Positions 1-6,038 of a DNA stretch of 8,184 nucleotides are shown in pieces. Position 1 is the first letter of the stretch. Each line of letters begins with the position of its first letter. The notes under the pieces were generated by a model, which ran no database searches, was not told where the DNA came from, and saw only the letters and a list, made by a program, of their open reading frames with translations. Source of the DNA: Govanella sp037189785. GTDB lineage: Bacteria > Pseudomonadota > Alphaproteobacteria > Sphingomonadales > Govanellaceae. A program made the translations under genes and the position numbers. The stretch lies in contig JBBCIP010000326.1 in NCBI GenBank assembly GCA_037189785.1, positions 1 to 8,184 of the forward strand, in the 5' to 3' direction.

Positions 1-256
1 TCCATGGCATGACACGGTTCATGACCGCACCGGTTATTTGTTGCCATAGCGCGCCGGGTAACTCGACGATCTCGGGCCGTTGATCAGCGGCGGCGGTCAT
101 CACCTTGTGGGCGTGCGCGGTGAGTTCCGGCGTTGAGGTGATCAGGCTGACATCGAATTGGGGATAGCGCGCCCGTAACGCTTCTGCGATTGGCGCACTA
201 TGGGCAATCTGATGAGGCGCATCGTGATTGAATAAAAAACCGATTTTTTTGGACAA
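1..256 (-). CDS. Glycosyltransferase / CDP-glycerol glycerophosphotransferase-like protein, N-terminal fragment
   Basis: An open frame of 85 codons continues past the left edge, so only the N terminus is visible. It begins SKKIGFLFNHDAPHQ after the start codon and continues with an AHSAPIAEAL stretch (residues 18-27), a hydrophobic strand FDVSLIT (34-40) and a PEIVELPG segment (61-68). The order beta strand, His-rich turn, helix, second strand resembles the first Rossmann half of GT-B glycosyltransferases and of CDP-glycerol glycerophosphotransferase-like proteins. That assignment comes from general resemblance only; no catalytic residues are in view. No ATG fits. I chose the TTG at 254-256 because GAG lies 6 bases upstream and the frame before it carries no other good start. 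It begins 26 bases after the M23 stop codon on the same strand, so the two are probably co-transcribed. If the family call is right, it would act on a surface polymer or lipid-linked sugar. The coding frame is fairly sure; the function is tentative. Confidence 0.6.
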   Translation of the reverse strand, partial: MSKKIGFLFNHDAPHQIAHSAPIAEALRARYPQFDVSLITSTPELTAHAHKVMTAAADQRPEIVELPGALWQQITGAVMNRVMPW

Positions 257-262
257 ATGGGG

Positions 263-265
263 CTC
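263..265 (-). promoter_or_regulatory. Weak Shine-Dalgarno supporting a TTG start
   Basis: GAG on the minus strand lies 6 bases before the TTG at 256-254. It is a minimal ribosome binding site, but it is the only one near a permitted start in this frame, so it decides the start of the glycosyltransferase-like gene. Confidence 0.35.
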
Positions 266-282
266 GATTATTGAGGCGACCG

Positions 283-1488
283 TTACGGTGCGGAAACGTC
301 GGCACGGGCGAGAACGACGGCGTCCTTGGCGGCCTTAATGAACTTCATGGGGTTGAGCGGCTTGCCGTCGAACCAAATTTCATAGTGAAGATGGGTACCG
401 GTGCTGCGACCCGAGCTACCGATCAAGCCGATGCTGTCGCCGGTTTTGAGCGTATCGCCCTTTTTCACCATGATCTTGCGCAAATGACCGTAACGGGTGA
501 CGAAGCCGTTGCCATGATCGACCTCGACGAACCGGCCATAGGCCCCGTTCCAGCCCGCGGTGCGGACAACGCCGCCACTGCGGATGGCAATCGGGGTTTT
601 GGTGTCCAGGGTCGTGAAATCAACCCCGCTATGCCGGGCCCAACTGCCGCGAAACGGGTCAAGACGCCCACCGTAGTGACTGCTGACGCGATAATTATCA
701 AGCGGCGGTTGCAACGGCGCATTGGCCAAGATCGTTTGCAGCCGTTCAAGTTCGGACTGGCTGCGCAGCAATTGGTTGAACGGATCGCTTTCGTCCAACA
801 GATCCATGCTATCAAGCGGGATATACGGGCCGCCGACGCCGGATAAGGCAGCTTCATCGGCCAGCGACAACAGCTTGTTTTTATCAACACCGGCCTTCCG
901 CAACACCTTATCGACGGCGGCGATCGATGAATCGGTCGCGCTCAGCAGTTTGGCGGCTATGGTCCGCTGCTGTTCGTCAAGGGTCTCGAAATTGGCCGAA
1001 AGGTTATCGATATCGGCGACCGCGCGCCAGCCATCACCGGTCAGTCGAAAAAAAAAGCTTTGAAGATCTGACCGTTGGGTCGCTTGTTCGGGCGATGGGA
1101 TCGGGAGTTCGATGGATGGGACGTCGCTGGTCGGTTTCTCGAGGAGACTGTTGAGGTAGTCCTGCCGTTCGGTCAGGCGTCGGGCGGCTGACACCACATC
1201 GCGCTGGAGACGCTGCATTTCGGCGTCCAATTTGGCGTAATCCTGGGCCATTTCCTTGAGGCGGCGTTCTTTTTCCTGGACCGAGGCGTCGCCATTGAAG
1301 AAAGTGACCGAAGCCACGACCATCCAGCTCAGGACGCACACACAGGCTCCGAGCCCGACCATTTGGGCCCGTGGGGAGAATGATATAAAGCGGACGTCGC
1401 CGTTGGCCCGAAAGTACAACTGACGTTCGGGAAAATAACGCCGGCGCAAACGCTCCGCTTTTAATCTGAGCGTTCTTACAACCCCCAA
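283..1488 (-). CDS. Membrane-anchored M23 family (LytM-type) metallopeptidase
   Basis: Predicted 401-residue zinc peptidase that would cut peptidoglycan cross-bridges in the periplasm or serve as an envelope regulator. Residues 1-41 are basic and cytoplasmic, one membrane segment spans about 42-64, and a charged coiled coil runs from about 70 to 118. A Ser/Pro-containing linker, a second helical part (about 155-255) and a C-terminal LytM domain (about 266-385) follow. The active-site set is complete: HSGVD gives H286 and D290, YGHL gives H335, and HLH gives H366 and H368. It should therefore be an active enzyme, unlike the degenerate LytM activators EnvC and NlpD. The N-terminal part resembles the DUF5930-type region found before M23 domains in alphaproteobacteria. 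The start is TTG (1486-1488), with AAGGA 10 bases upstream; the first ATG in frame (M43) would cut the membrane anchor. It lies 115 bases after the DUF455 gene, probably with its own promoter. A run of nine T encodes F145-F147. Confidence 0.92.
   Translation of the reverse strand: MGVVRTLRLKAERLRRRYFPERQLYFRANGDVRFISFSPRAQMVGLGACVCVLSWMVVASVTFFNGDASVQEKERRLKEMAQDYAKLDAEMQRLQRDVVSAARRLTERQDYLNSLLEKPTSDVPSIELPIPSPEQATQRSDLQSFFFRLTGDGWRAVADIDNLSANFETLDEQQRTIAAKLLSATDSSIAAVDKVLRKAGVDKNKLLSLADEAALSGVGGPYIPLDSMDLLDESDPFNQLLRSQSELERLQTILANAPLQPPLDNYRVSSHYGGRLDPFRGSWARHSGVDFTTLDTKTPIAIRSGGVVRTAGWNGAYGRFVEVDHGNGFVTRYGHLRKIMVKKGDTLKTGDSIGLIGSSGRSTGTHLHYEIWFDGKPLNPMKFIKAAKDAVVLARADVSAP
1048..1056 (-). 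repeat. Homopolymer T9 inside the M23 gene
   Basis: Nine consecutive T on the coding strand encode three phenylalanines (F145-F147), between the coiled coil and the second helical region. The frame is intact as sequenced. Such a tract is prone to slippage or sequencing error; a one-base change would truncate the protein before the LytM domain. Confidence 0.8.
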
Positions 1489-1498
1489 AACCTTCGCG

Positions 1499-1503
1499 TC
1501 CTT
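1499..1503 (-). promoter_or_regulatory. Shine-Dalgarno AAGGA for the M23 gene
   Basis: AAGGA on the minus strand lies 10 bases before the TTG start at 1488. A second purine run, GAAGG (1495-1491), is only 2 bases from the TTG and too close to be the main site. The long spacing and TTG codon suggest modest translation. Confidence 0.5.
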
Positions 1504-1513
1504 AAATTTTACG

Positions 1514-1533
1514 AGATCACTAGGACGTGATCT
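1514..1533. repeat. Perfect 7-bp inverted repeat (AGATCAC-N6-GTGATCT)
   Basis: Arms at 1514-1520 and 1527-1533 are perfect complements around the 6-base spacer TAGGAC. The element sits 26 bases upstream of the M23 start codon. No T-run follows on either strand, so it does not look like an intrinsic terminator. It could be an operator for a dimeric regulator or a hairpin in the 5' leader of the M23 mRNA. Confidence 0.55.
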
Positions 1534-1548
1534 GCCGCAAGGGTCAGT

Positions 1549-1577
1549 ATTTCAACCCAAGGACAGAGTCATTGCAA
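1549..1577 (-). promoter_or_regulatory. Candidate sigma-70-type promoter for the M23 gene
   Basis: On the minus strand TTGCAA (1577-1572) and TGAAAT (1554-1549) are separated by exactly 17 bases. Each matches the TTGACA / TATAAT consensus at 4 of 6 positions. Transcription would start near 1541 and give a leader of roughly 50 bases containing the 1514-1533 inverted repeat. This is a consensus match only. Confidence 0.35.
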
Positions 1578-1593
1578 CATTTATGTGACTCTG
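1564..1593. repeat. Inverted repeat CAGAGTCA-N14-TGACTCTG after the DUF455 gene
   Basis: The 8-base arms at 1564-1571 and 1586-1593 are perfect complements around a 14-base loop, starting 11 bases after the DUF455 stop codon in the direction of transcription. The position suits a transcript-end hairpin, but the stem is only half GC and no U-tract follows, so it is a poor intrinsic terminator. The candidate -35 box lies in the loop, so an operator role is also possible. Confidence 0.4.
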
Positions 1594-1603
1594 GCATGAC
1601 AGA

Positions 1604-2398
1604 TCAACTGGCGGCGAGCGGTTCATAAAAGGCCGCAGAAAATCCAGCCTTTTCACGGGCTTGGCTGTTAAATGGGGGTTTTAACTGACCCCGGAAGTGG
1701 CGGCGAACCAGGCTGTGGTAGGTATCGATCGGCGGTAAACTTTGCGCGTTGCATAAGGTCTCAAACCAGCGTTTCCCGGCTGCCACATGACCAACTTCGT
1801 CATTATAGATGATTCTCAGGGCATCGGCGCTGTCCGAGTCGCCGAGCCGGTCCAGCCGGTCGATCATCGCCGGGGTGACATCGAGACCGCGCGCTTCGAG
1901 TACCAAAGGCACCACCGCCAACCGCGCTAAAAGATCATCGGCCGTGCTGTCTGCCGCTTGCCATAGCCCGTCATGAGCCGGAAGGTCGCCATAGGTTGCC
2001 CCCATGGCCTGAAGGCGATCAGACAGCAGCAGGAAATGACGGGCTTCGTCGTCGCCGACCCGGACCCAGTCATCAGCGAAGGCGGGCGGCATAAGCGCCC
2101 CGAATCGGGCGACGATATCCCAAGCCAAGTCGATGGCGTTCAGTTCGATATGAGCGACCGCATGGATCAGGGCGACCCGGTTTTCCGCCGATCCACCGGA
2201 CCTGCGTTTTGGCATATGCCGGGGCAGCAGTAGCGCGGGCCGATCAGGCCGGGCTGGGCGATCCGGGGGCAGGGTCGGGAAACTATGGACCAACTTACCG
2301 GCGAACCAGTCGGCGGCAACGGTGCGGCCGACCTCGGCCTTGGCCGTAGCGTCGGCCGTCGTCAGGACAGCTATGGCGGCGTCTCCGAGCGCTATCAC
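1604..2398 (-). CDS. DUF455 family ferritin-like protein, putative diiron enzyme
   Basis: 264-residue protein of the DUF455 group, a ferritin-like four-helix fold related in architecture to the diiron tRNA hydroxylase MiaE; the substrate is not established. Four helices carry a complete putative diiron ligand set: E85 in AHIELNAID (with H79 and H83 nearby), E118 and H121 in DDEARHF, E168 in PLVLEARG, and E201 and H204 in NDEVGH. This E / ExxH / E / ExxH pattern is that of a functional carboxylate-bridged diiron site. A conserved-looking C-terminal tail follows (residues 226-262: YHSLVRRHFRG, then PPFN and an Ala/Phe-rich end). The N-terminal 60 residues include a proline-rich loop (PTLPPDRPARPDRP). 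The start is GTG, with AAGG 7 bases upstream, and it begins 14 bases after the bcp stop, so the two are surely co-transcribed. Pairing with a peroxiredoxin hints at peroxide- or oxygen-linked chemistry, which is inference. Confidence 0.88.
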   Translation of the reverse strand: MIALGDAAIAVLTTADATAKAEVGRTVAADWFAGKLVHSFPTLPPDRPARPDRPALLLPRHMPKRRSGGSAENRVALIHAVAHIELNAIDLAWDIVARFGALMPPAFADDWVRVGDDEARHFLLLSDRLQAMGATYGDLPAHDGLWQAADSTADDLLARLAVVPLVLEARGLDVTPAMIDRLDRLGDSDSADALRIIYNDEVGHVAAGKRWFETLCNAQSLPPIDTYHSLVRRHFRGQLKPPFNSQAREKAGFSAAFYEPLAAS

Positions 2399-2412
2399 GG
2401 CGCGGCCTTGAT

Positions 2413-2874
2413 CTAGAGCGCTTTGGCCGCGGTCAACACGGCTTCGGCATGGTCTTTGACTTTGACATTATGCCACACCTGACGCACTACGCCTTTGCCA
2501 TCGATCAGAAACGTGGCCCGTTCGATGCCCATGTATTTGCGGCCATAAAGTGTTTTTTCGACCCAGACGCCATAGGCTTCGCACAACGCGCCTTCTTCGT
2601 CGGCGACTAAGGTATGGCCAAGATCATACTTTTCGGCGAAGTTTTTGTGTTTTTTGACGCTGTCTTTAGAAACGCCGATGACCACCGTGTTGGCTTTTTC
2701 AAAAGCTTTTTTGCGGCTGCTGAAATCAATGGCTTCTTGTGTGCAGCCGGGGGTGTTGTCCTTCGGGTAGAAATACAGCACCACGTTTTGACCTTTGAGC
2801 GACTTAAGGGTGATGATGTCATCATCGCCGGTCGGTAAAGAAAAATCGGGGGCTTTGTCTTTCACATCAACCAT
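2413..2874 (-). CDS. bcp: Thioredoxin-dependent thiol peroxidase (BCP/PrxQ-type peroxiredoxin)
   Basis: 153-residue cytoplasmic peroxiredoxin that reduces hydrogen peroxide and organic hydroperoxides. The thioredoxin-like fold is complete: the N-terminal APDFSLPTGDDD strand region, the catalytic loop YPKDNTPGCTQEA with the PxxxTxxC motif and peroxidatic C44, the GVSKDS strand (67-72), and ERATFLID with the conserved R119. Position 49, where E. coli BCP has its resolving cysteine (C50, five residues after the peroxidatic one), is isoleucine. The only other cysteine is C98 in GALCEAYGVW, equivalent to E. coli C99. The enzyme is therefore either a 1-Cys type or uses an external or alternative resolving thiol. 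Length is typical of the family. The ATG start has AGGA 7 bases upstream. It sits 33 bases after glnE and 14 bases before the DUF455 gene, in the middle of an apparent operon. Confidence 0.96.
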   Translation of the reverse strand: MVDVKDKAPDFSLPTGDDDIITLKSLKGQNVVLYFYPKDNTPGCTQEAIDFSSRKKAFEKANTVVIGVSKDSVKKHKNFAEKYDLGHTLVADEEGALCEAYGVWVEKTLYGRKYMGIERATFLIDGKGVVRQVWHNVKVKDHAEAVLTAAKAL

Positions 2875-2907
2875 CAGTTTATCCTAATCACCGTTCAATC
2901 AAAAATG

Positions 2908-5895
2908 TCACAGGTCATTGCTTTCGGGGGCCGGTAAAGCCGCGGCGGGGGCGGCGACAACGGTATTGTAGCAAGCCGATATACAATCTTGTGCGTGTTT
3001 TAAATCGTCGATCAGCGCATCAAAATCAACACTTCCGGTTATTTTTGCAAGCGCCGATTTCAATCCAACGGGCGCATCCTCTGCCGAGAAATCGTTACCG
3101 GTACAGAGCCGTAGCATTGTCTGTACGGATGATAACATCGTGTAGGCGGGCAGTAAGTCATCGCACTGAGAGGCGGGCAAATACCCATGCTGTCCCAGTT
3201 GCTTTAACGCGTCGATGGTATGAGCGGCCAAGATGCTTGGATTGGCGGCGGCATGGGCCAGTTCAAGATATTGCCATATAAATTCCAGATCGACGATGCC
3301 GCCACGGCAATGCTTCAACGACCAGATGTTGTCGGTTCCGAATTCATTGCGCAGGCGCTCGCGCATGTGGGCCACATCGCGCAGCAGCTTCACCTGATCG
3401 CGCGGCGTGGTCAGCACGGTGTGAATGACCTTTGTGACATCTGCGGCCAGGCTGCTGTCGCCGGCCACGGCGCGGGCCCGGGTCAAGGCCATGTGTTCCC
3501 AAGTCCAGGCTTCGTTTTGTTGATAGTGCTCAAAGGCCGCCAGCGGCACCGCGATCGGACCGGCATTGCCCGATGGCCGCAACAGCATATCGACTTCATA
3601 AAGTCGCCCTTCGCCGGTCATGGCGGTCAGGGCATTGATGTAGGCTTGTGTCAGACGGGCGTAATAATGCCCGGCGGTCAATTGTTTGGCGCCGTCGGAT
3701 TGAACGCCATCCGGGGCGTCGTAGATGAAAATCATGTCGAGATCGGATGTGAACGTCATCTCCGCCCCGCCGAGTTTTCCCATTGCCAAGGCGACAAAAC
3801 GGCTGCCGGGCAGGGTTCCGTGCTTGATCGCAAATTCTTGGCTAACTTTATCAAGCAGAACAATCACCACGGCATCGGCGATTTTTGTAAACGCTTTACC
3901 GGCTTCATCCGCCGTGATGGTTGCTCGTAACAACTGAACCCCGACATGAAAGCGTTGTTCGTTGGCCCAGATACGGCTGATATCAAGAATGTCCTGATAG
4001 TCTTTTGCGGTCTCGAGCAGTGATTGCAGGGAGGCAACGAGGGCCTGGTCATCGGGCAGTTTCGCGAAAAACGTCGGATGCAGAACCGCATCAAGCAAAG
4101 CCGGGCGGCGCGCAAGTTCATCGGCGAGGGCCGGGGCAATTCCGATGATTTCCGCGATGACATCCAACAACCACGGATTGGCTTGGAAGAGTGATAATAT
4201 CTGCACACCGGCCGGGAGCTTCGACAGGAATTCATCGAACTTGAGGAAGGTCGTATCAGGATCCGGCGTTTCAGCCAGTGCATCCATCAAGCGCGGCATG
4301 ATTTTTTTCAAGATCGCCCGCGATCGTGGTGTGCGGAGGGCGCGATGACGACCGAACCCCCAGCCTTCAATAATCTGAGCGACACGATTGCCTTCTTTGA
4401 TGCCGAGCCGCTGCAATGTTTCAAGCAGAGCAGGATCGGCCGCATCAAAACTCGCGCTCAACAGGCCGTCTTCGTCAGCGGCGCTGGAGGGTGCGGCTTG
4501 TGGTTCAAGCAACGTGTCATAGTGACGCTTGACCATGTGCAGATACCCAAGAAACGCTGCTTCAAAGCTATGACGATCCGGAAACCCGAGGAATGTGCCC
4601 AAGTGGTCGGCACCATCTTGTTGTTGCGGCACGCTATGGGTTTGTTCGTCGTCGATCATTTGAATGCGGTGTTCAACCCGACGCAGGAAGCGATAGGCAT
4701 TGGTCAACTCGTCTTCGGTCTGTTGATCGATTTTACCGAGCTTTTTTAAGGCCTCTAAAGCCCCCAGGGTTTGCGGGATTTGCAATTCGCGTTCGCGACC
4801 ACCGGCGATGAGTTGTTGGATTTGGCAGAAGAATTCGATTTCTCGAATACCGCCGCGCCCGAGTTTTACATCCTGTCCCAAAACAGCAATGTCGCGATGG
4901 CCATGGTGGCGATGGATCATGCCTTTGATGGCGTGAATATCCTCGACGGCGGCGAAATCCAGATGCTTGCGCCAGACGAAACTGCGAATACGGTTGAGGA
5001 ATCCATATCCAGCCTCGCGGTCCCCAGCCACGGGGCGGGCTTTAATCATGGCGGCGCGTTCCCAATTCAAGCCGATGCTTTGGTAGTATATTTCAGCCGC
5101 TTCGACCGATATGGCGACAGCGGTTGCCCCAGGGTCGGGCCGCAACCGCAGGTCGGTGCGGAAAACATAGCCGTCAACCGTCTGTTCTTGCATCATCCGC
5201 ACCAATTCCCGGGTGATTTTAACGAAGCAATCCTGTGGATCGCGTTTGCCGGTATAGCGGATCACTTGGTTGTCGAAGAACACGATCAGATCGACATCGC
5301 TCGAATAATTCAATTCGCGGGCCCCGAGTTTGCCCATCCCGAGCACGAAATAACCGCAGCCCTTGGTGATGTCGGGGGTTGCCGGATGATTTGCCAAGCT
5401 TTCGCCCGATAGGCCATTGGGAGCCATCAGTTCGCCTTTGACCATCGCCTGTTTGATCAAATGGGCCACGCTCAGATCAAGGGTTCGTTCGGCCAACTCG
5501 CTTAAATAATTGGTGATTTCTTCCACTGTCCAAATGTCGGCGATATCGGCGGCGGCAATGATCAACGCCGCCCGATTTTTGGCCAGGCGCAGGGCCGCCA
5601 TGACCTCTGCCGTGGTCTCCATGAGCGGGGCGGTGGTGGACAAGGTATCGAGCACCTCATCCAATATGTCGCGATAGCGGGCGGCATCCGCACCGCTTCC
5701 CAAAAGATCTAGGGCAAAGGCCGGATCGCTGAGCACCAGCCGGGTCAAATAGGGGCTGTTGCCGAAAATCGCATCCAATACCGCTTTTCCCGGCGGTGTG
5801 ACGTTATTTTGCCCTATTGCGGCGTCAAAGTCGGTCCAGCCATTGGACAATTGGGTTGAAAGATATGGCTTCGGCGGGGACATAAGTGTCGTCAT
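2908..5895 (-). CDS. glnE: Bifunctional glutamine synthetase adenylyltransferase / adenylyl-removing enzyme
   Basis: Adds AMP to, and removes it from, a tyrosine of glutamine synthetase, in response to glutamine and the PII protein. It is 995 residues from the preferred start (E. coli GlnE: 946). Two tandem nucleotidyltransferase halves are intact. The N-terminal deadenylylating half has GMGKLGARELN (186-196) with D200, D202 and D248. The C-terminal adenylylating half has MGKLGGAEMTFTSD with D718, D720 and D769. Each is followed by its helical GlnE/GlnD-type module, marked by GRGGIREIEF (346-355) and CRGGIVDLEF (863-872). The Ala/Pro-rich tail (AAPAAALPAPE) is probably disordered. I prefer the ATG at 5893-5895: it has a weak GAG 5 bases upstream. 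An upstream in-frame ATG at 5941-5943 would add 16 residues, but its only purine run (AGGGG) abuts the codon. It leads the glnE-bcp-DUF455 cluster and is divergent from the AsmA-like gene. Confidence 0.97.
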   Translation of the reverse strand: MTTLMSPPKPYLSTQLSNGWTDFDAAIGQNNVTPPGKAVLDAIFGNSPYLTRLVLSDPAFALDLLGSGADAARYRDILDEVLDTLSTTAPLMETTAEVMAALRLAKNRAALIIAAADIADIWTVEEITNYLSELAERTLDLSVAHLIKQAMVKGELMAPNGLSGESLANHPATPDITKGCGYFVLGMGKLGARELNYSSDVDLIVFFDNQVIRYTGKRDPQDCFVKITRELVRMMQEQTVDGYVFRTDLRLRPDPGATAVAISVEAAEIYYQSIGLNWERAAMIKARPVAGDREAGYGFLNRIRSFVWRKHLDFAAVEDIHAIKGMIHRHHGHRDIAVLGQDVKLGRGGIREIEFFCQIQQLIAGGRERELQIPQTLGALEALKKLGKIDQQTEDELTNAYRFLRRVEHRIQMIDDEQTHSVPQQQDGADHLGTFLGFPDRHSFEAAFLGYLHMVKRHYDTLLEPQAAPSSAADEDGLLSASFDAADPALLETLQRLGIKEGNRVAQIIEGWGFGRHRALRTPRSRAILKKIMPRLMDALAETPDPDTTFLKFDEFLSKLPAGVQILSLFQANPWLLDVIAEIIGIAPALADELARRPALLDAVLHPTFFAKLPDDQALVASLQSLLETAKDYQDILDISRIWANEQRFHVGVQLLRATITADEAGKAFTKIADAVVIVLLDKVSQEFAIKHGTLPGSRFVALAMGKLGGAEMTFTSDLDMIFIYDAPDGVQSDGAKQLTAGHYYARLTQAYINALTAMTGEGRLYEVDMLLRPSGNAGPIAVPLAAFEHYQQNEAWTWEHMALTRARAVAGDSSLAADVTKVIHTVLTTPRDQVKLLRDVAHMRERLRNEFGTDNIWSLKHCRGGIVDLEFIWQYLELAHAAANPSILAAHTIDALKQLGQHGYLPASQCDDLLPAYTMLSSVQTMLRLCTGNDFSAEDAPVGLKSALAKITGSVDFDALIDDLKHAQDCISACYNTVVAAPAAALPAPESNDL

Positions 5896-5904
5896 GCGTT
5901 CTCT

Positions 5905-5924
5905 ACTGTAAAGCTCAATACAGT
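5905..5924. promoter_or_regulatory. Perfect dyad ACTGTA-N8-TACAGT upstream of the likely glnE start
   Basis: Six-base arms at 5905-5910 and 5919-5924 are perfect complements around an 8-base spacer. The dyad ends 9 bases upstream of the preferred glnE ATG (5895). It could be an operator or a leader hairpin just ahead of the ribosome binding site. The CTGT-N10-ACAG spacing differs from the E. coli LexA box (N8), and alphaproteobacterial LexA sites are direct repeats, so I do not call it LexA. Confidence 0.4.
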
Positions 5925-5958
5925 GGGGCGTTTTAGCAACCATCCCCTATATTTTGGC

Positions 5959-5998
5959 TATCGGTACTGGTTTCCGGTTGTACTGGTCATGGTATCGG
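5959..5998. repeat. Short direct repeats in the glnE / AsmA-like divergent region
   Basis: GTACTGGT occurs at 5964-5971 and 5980-5987, a 16-base period. The hexamer TATCGG occurs at 5959-5964 and 5993-5998. They lie between the divergent genes, where regulator binding sites would be expected, but no known regulator site is recognised. Confidence 0.35.
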
Positions 5999-6038
5999 GT
6001 AAGTTTGCATCTGAAAAGCGACCTTGATACAGAACCGA

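Larger units (their letters stand above)
5896..6038. other. Divergent intergenic region between glnE and the AsmA-like gene
   Basis: The gap of 143 bases (95 if glnE starts at 5943) must hold promoters for both divergent genes. It contains the ACTGTA dyad and the GTACTGGT direct repeats. I see no promoter with convincing -35 and -10 boxes on either strand; the best plus-strand pair (TTGCAT 6005-6010, TACAGA 6028-6033, spacer 17) matches only 3 of 6 in each box. Confidence 0.5.

Noticed and set aside
271..846. 191-codon plus-strand open frame opposite the M23 gene
   Set aside because: It is a shadow of the LytM domain coding strand, whose zinc-ligand motifs are unmistakable in the minus frame.
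1564..1593. Intrinsic terminator for the DUF455 gene
   Set aside because: The hairpin is real as an inverted repeat, but the stem is only half GC with a 14-base loop and no U-tract follows, so I list it as a repeat and not as a terminator.
3220..3930. 236-codon plus-strand open frame inside glnE
   Set aside because: It lies wholly opposite well-conserved glnE motifs, has no family resemblance and is rich in residues expected from antisense reading of a GC-rich gene.
4771..5412. 213-codon plus-strand open frame opposite the N-terminal half of glnE
   Set aside because: It is antisense to the GlnE region containing the first nucleotidyltransferase motif; no recognisable domain or ribosome site.
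5905..5924. LexA (SOS) box
   Set aside because: The CTGT and ACAG halves are 10 bases apart rather than 8, and alphaproteobacterial LexA recognises GTTC direct repeats.
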